This document shows, one piece after another, positions 8,582 through 10,620 of a DNA stretch of 10,620 nt. The notes below the pieces were generated by a model. It saw nothing but the letters and a program-made list of their open reading frames with translations, ran no database searches and was not told the origin of the DNA. Position 1 is the first letter of the stretch. Each line of letters opens with the position of its first letter. Origin of the DNA: Synechococcaceae bacterium WB4_1_0192 (lineage in GTDB: Bacteria; Cyanobacteriota; Cyanobacteriia; PCC-6307; Cyanobiaceae); contig RFPK01000047.1 in the NCBI GenBank assembly GCA_009926195.1, forward strand, positions 1 through 10,620, in the 5' to 3' direction. The translations under genes were made by a program, and so were the position numbers.

Positions 8582-9310
8582 ATGAGCCAATCCCCCGACC
8601 CTGCGGTGCATCCAGCTGCAGGCGTTGCCGACGAGTGGCTGGGCTCGGCAACGCAGCTGCGACGGCTGCTGGGCAATCGCAAGCTGCTGGTGGGCAATCG
8701 TTCAATCGCCTATGCCTCGATGCTGAGCAGCAACCTGCTGCGTCTCGATGCCAGCGAGCCGCTGCCCGAGCTGCTGGCGATCACCTCCAGCCAAGGGGAG
8801 CTCGCCGCCGCCCTGGCCGGGGCCCGGGATGACCTGCTGCTGGCCACCACCAGCCGTCTGCGGGATGGCTGCTGTGTGCCCCTGATTCTGGAGATCCTGG
8901 CAGGGACTGATCCACCGCAGCTGCTGGTGATGCTGGGGATGGATGAGCCGGCACTGCCTCTGGCCCCGCTGCTGGAGCAGCCGGCCGTGGCGTTGGTGTG
9001 GGAGGGAAATGTGGGGCAGGGAGTGGTGCTGGAAGCAGTCGCCCAGCTGCAGCGCGGCACCCGCTTTCTGGATCCTGATGTGCGGCGCCTGGTGGAGGCC
9101 GATCTCGCCATCGCCGGCTCGCTCACGGCGCGGGAGCGCGAGGTGCTGGGCCTGCTGGCCGAAGGCCTGACCAACCGGCAGATCGCCGAGCGGATCGTGG
9201 TGGCCGAGGTGACCGCGCGTGATCATGTGCAGCGGATCCTGCACAAGCTGGCGGTGCCAGACCGAACCGCCGCAGCGGTTCTGGGCCTGCGCCTGGGCCT
9301 GGTGGACTGA
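8582..9310 (+). CDS. LuxR/NarL-type transcriptional regulator with a degenerate receiver domain
   Basis: The C-terminus of this 242-residue protein (about 181-236) is a LuxR-type helix-turn-helix: LTAREREVLGLLAEGLTNRQ, then IAERIVVAEVTARDHVQRIL, with the usual Glu and Gly positions. The N-terminal 170 residues resemble a response-regulator receiver, but DDLLLATTSRLRDG (83-96) has Ala88 where the phosphorylated Asp should be. The Asp-Gly seven and eight residues later is in register. No Lys occurs between 83 and 180, so the conserved receiver Lys is also missing. It is therefore unlikely to be controlled by Asp phosphorylation. Its target genes are unknown. It starts 42 bases after the membrane-anchored protein gene, without a strong ribosome site at normal spacing, and is followed by the chitinase-like gene. 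Codon use returns to GC-rich, like hemL. Confidence 0.88.
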   Translation: MSQSPDPAVHPAAGVADEWLGSATQLRRLLGNRKLLVGNRSIAYASMLSSNLLRLDASEPLPELLAITSSQGELAAALAGARDDLLLATTSRLRDGCCVPLILEILAGTDPPQLLVMLGMDEPALPLAPLLEQPAVALVWEGNVGQGVVLEAVAQLQRGTRFLDPDVRRLVEADLAIAGSLTAREREVLGLLAEGLTNRQIAERIVVAEVTARDHVQRILHKLAVPDRTAAAVLGLRLGLVD

Positions 9311-9334
9311 GCGGACCCGCGAAGCAGCGGGGAA

Positions 9335-9354
9335 AACACTGCATCTGCAGTGTT
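9335..9354. repeat. Perfect 8-bp inverted repeat with a 4-base loop
   Basis: AACACTGC (9335-9342) and GCAGTGTT (9347-9354) are exact reverse complements separated by ATCT. The arms can be extended outward by GG/CC pairs if a two-base bulge is allowed. It lies 24 bases after the regulator stop and 48 bases before the chitinase-like start. No T-run follows on either strand, so it is a poor rho-independent terminator. A regulator-binding site or an mRNA structure is as likely. Confidence 0.5.
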
Positions 9355-9393
9355 CCTCAAAACGGGCAGCCGCCAGACGATGGCGTCAGTCAC

Positions 9394-9397
9394 AGGA
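9394..9397 (+). promoter_or_regulatory. Ribosome binding site of the chitinase-like gene
   Basis: AGGA ends five bases before the ATG at 9403. It supports that start, although a GTG at 9400 lies directly in front in the same frame. No stronger in-frame start with a ribosome site is seen upstream. Confidence 0.55.
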
Positions 9398-9402
9398 CCG
9401 TG

Positions 9403-10620
9403 ATGGCAACGCAGACCTACAGGCTCAACGATCTGCTCAGTGGATCGGTGCAAACCGGCAGCAGCTTCTGGGGCGGACTGAGCGCAACATTCTCGATCAG
9501 CAATCTGACAAATCAGAGCCTCAGCGACTGGAGCTTCAGCTTCGTATCGAGCTATAGCAACTTCGATTTCTATAACGCCAATGAACGTGCCGTCGCCAAT
9601 GGCGATGGCACCTACACGATCACCGTCAGCGCCGCGGCGGGATCCTCTCCCCTGGCTGCGGGCACCAGCCTGGCCCTGGGCTTCACCGTGAACAGCGACC
9701 GTGACGCAGCCGTACCCCTGGAGAAGGTGGTGCTGGCGGCCAGTGGCACCGTGTCCACGGGACCGTCGCCAGGCAGTCCAGACGCGGGCAGCATTCCGGT
9801 GGCAGACGGCGGTGCCACGAGCAGCACGACCACCAGCGGCACGGGCCTCACGACACACTCCGGCCTGAGCGTGGAGGTTCAACTCGGTGGCAGCTGGAGC
9901 GGGACCTACGAAGGCACCCTCACGGTGCGCAACACCAGCGGTGGAGCGGTGCCGGCCGGCTGGCAGGTGGAGCTGATCAGCGATCACGCCCTGCGCAACA
10001 TCAGCGACTTCAGCGTGCAGCAGGTGCAGCGCAGCGATGGTCGCTACGTCGTCACCCTCTCGGCACCGAGCTGGTCGGCCGGCCAGGGACTGGCAGCCGG
10101 CGCCAGCCTCAGCTCCTACTTCCAGGCCAGTGGCAGCCCCGCCGGCCAGAGCGTGGCGGAGCTGTTCGAGGTTGTGGGGGCCAGCTCCATGGACGGCGGC
10201 AACCCGACCGACCACAGCGGTGGCAGCACGGCGCCACAGCCCACCGGCCCCCATGGCCTGAATTCAGGCAATCCCGGCGATGAGCGCTGGGGGGAAGCCT
10301 TCTTCGCGCCCTACGTCGACATGGGGCTCTGGCCGGTGCCGGATCTGAGCGCCATCGCCGCCAGCCGCGGCACCACGCTGCTCACGCTGGGCTTTCTCCA
10401 GGCGACGGCCTCAGGGCAGCTGGCCTGGGCGGGGCTTGATGCCCTGGCGCTGAACGGGCCCCATCCGCACGAGCAGCTCGCGGCGATTGAGGCCTCGATC
10501 GCCGCCTTCCAGCAGGCGGGCGGTGATGTGATGATCTCGCTGGGCGGCATGAATGGCCGCAGCCTGGCGCAGCTGGGCCTCGTAGGGTCCGCGGCGTCCG
10601 GCCGTCTCGGGTCGCTGCAG
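9403..10620 (+). CDS. Chitinase-like protein with two CBM2-like domains and a GH18-like domain (partial, 3' end cut)
   Basis: The frame is open from ATG at 9403 to the window end (406 codons, no stop). Residues about 10-117 and 155-259 are two related beta-rich domains resembling CBM2 cellulose/chitin-binding modules, with spaced Trp residues (SFWGGLSATFSISN and SDWSFSF in the first; GSWSGTYEGTLTVRN and AGWQVEL in the second). Ser/Thr/Gly/Pro-rich linkers (118-152 and 260-296) follow each. From about 297 the sequence FFAPYVDMGLWPVPDL, TTLLTLGFLQA and GGDVMISLGGMNG matches the first strands of bacterial GH18 chitinases, including the SxGG motif. The catalytic DxxDxDxE motif would lie beyond the window. 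The likely role is binding and hydrolysis of chitin or a related polymer outside the cell. No N-terminal signal peptide is present, so export might use a C-terminal signal, possibly type I secretion, which cannot be seen here. Confidence 0.85.
   Translation, partial: MATQTYRLNDLLSGSVQTGSSFWGGLSATFSISNLTNQSLSDWSFSFVSSYSNFDFYNANERAVANGDGTYTITVSAAAGSSPLAAGTSLALGFTVNSDRDAAVPLEKVVLAASGTVSTGPSPGSPDAGSIPVADGGATSSTTTSGTGLTTHSGLSVEVQLGGSWSGTYEGTLTVRNTSGGAVPAGWQVELISDHALRNISDFSVQQVQRSDGRYVVTLSAPSWSAGQGLAAGASLSSYFQASGSPAGQSVAELFEVVGASSMDGGNPTDHSGGSTAPQPTGPHGLNSGNPGDERWGEAFFAPYVDMGLWPVPDLSAIAASRGTTLLTLGFLQATASGQLAWAGLDALALNGPHPHEQLAAIEASIAAFQQAGGDVMISLGGMNGRSLAQLGLVGSAASGRLGSLQ

Noticed and set aside
9335..9354. 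Rho-independent terminator for the regulator gene
   Set aside because: The hairpin is not GC-rich enough and is not followed by a T-run.
9223..10254. Minus-strand open frame of 343 codons opposite the end of the regulator and the chitinase-like gene
   Set aside because: The plus strand carries recognisable HTH, CBM2-like and GH18-like sequence here; the antisense product is Ala/Gly/Arg-rich without motifs.

Overview
The window looks like a piece of a high-GC cyanobacterial chromosome, most likely a Synechococcus/Cyanobium-type picocyanobacterium. The best taxonomic clue is the first gene, hemL, whose protein follows cyanobacterial glutamate-1-semialdehyde aminomutases closely along its whole length. 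The genus is an inference.

Layout. (1) Bases 80-1405 (+): hemL, tetrapyrrole biosynthesis. (2) Bases 1420-5850 (-): three genes read leftward, converging on hemL with only 14 bases between the stop codons. In transcription order they are a LodA/GoxA-family quinoprotein oxidase (5850-3895), a LodB-like flavoprotein (3883-2774) and a large alpha/beta hydrolase (2727-1420). (3) Bases 5851-6112: a divergent intergenic region that also holds a doubtful 63-codon hydrophobic ORF on the minus strand, ending 19 bases before the oxidase start. (4) Bases 6113-8539 (+): a probable operon for envelope proteins. It encodes an exported 489-residue protein with one C-terminal CXXCH haem-attachment motif, a 78-residue exported Gln-rich peptide and a 208-residue protein with one N-terminal membrane anchor. 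(5) Bases 8582-9310 (+): a LuxR/NarL-type regulator whose receiver-like domain lacks the phospho-acceptor Asp. (6) Bases 9403-10620 (+, cut by the window edge): two CBM2-like carbohydrate-binding domains followed by the start of a GH18 chitinase-like catalytic domain.

How the parts may work together. LodA-family oxidases deaminate amino acids oxidatively with a cysteine tryptophylquinone cofactor built into the chain, and LodB-type flavoproteins are needed to form that cofactor. The pair here is therefore a recognisable enzyme plus maturation factor. The less familiar part is the divergently encoded CXXCH protein with its two small envelope neighbours. One hypothesis is that the quinoprotein passes electrons to a c-type haem protein, as quinohaemoprotein amine dehydrogenases do, rather than only making hydrogen peroxide. 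The sequence does not prove this. The LuxR-type regulator and the chitinase-like gene lie downstream on the plus strand and may be a separate unit.

No tRNA, rRNA, CRISPR array, transposase or convincing rho-independent terminator was seen.
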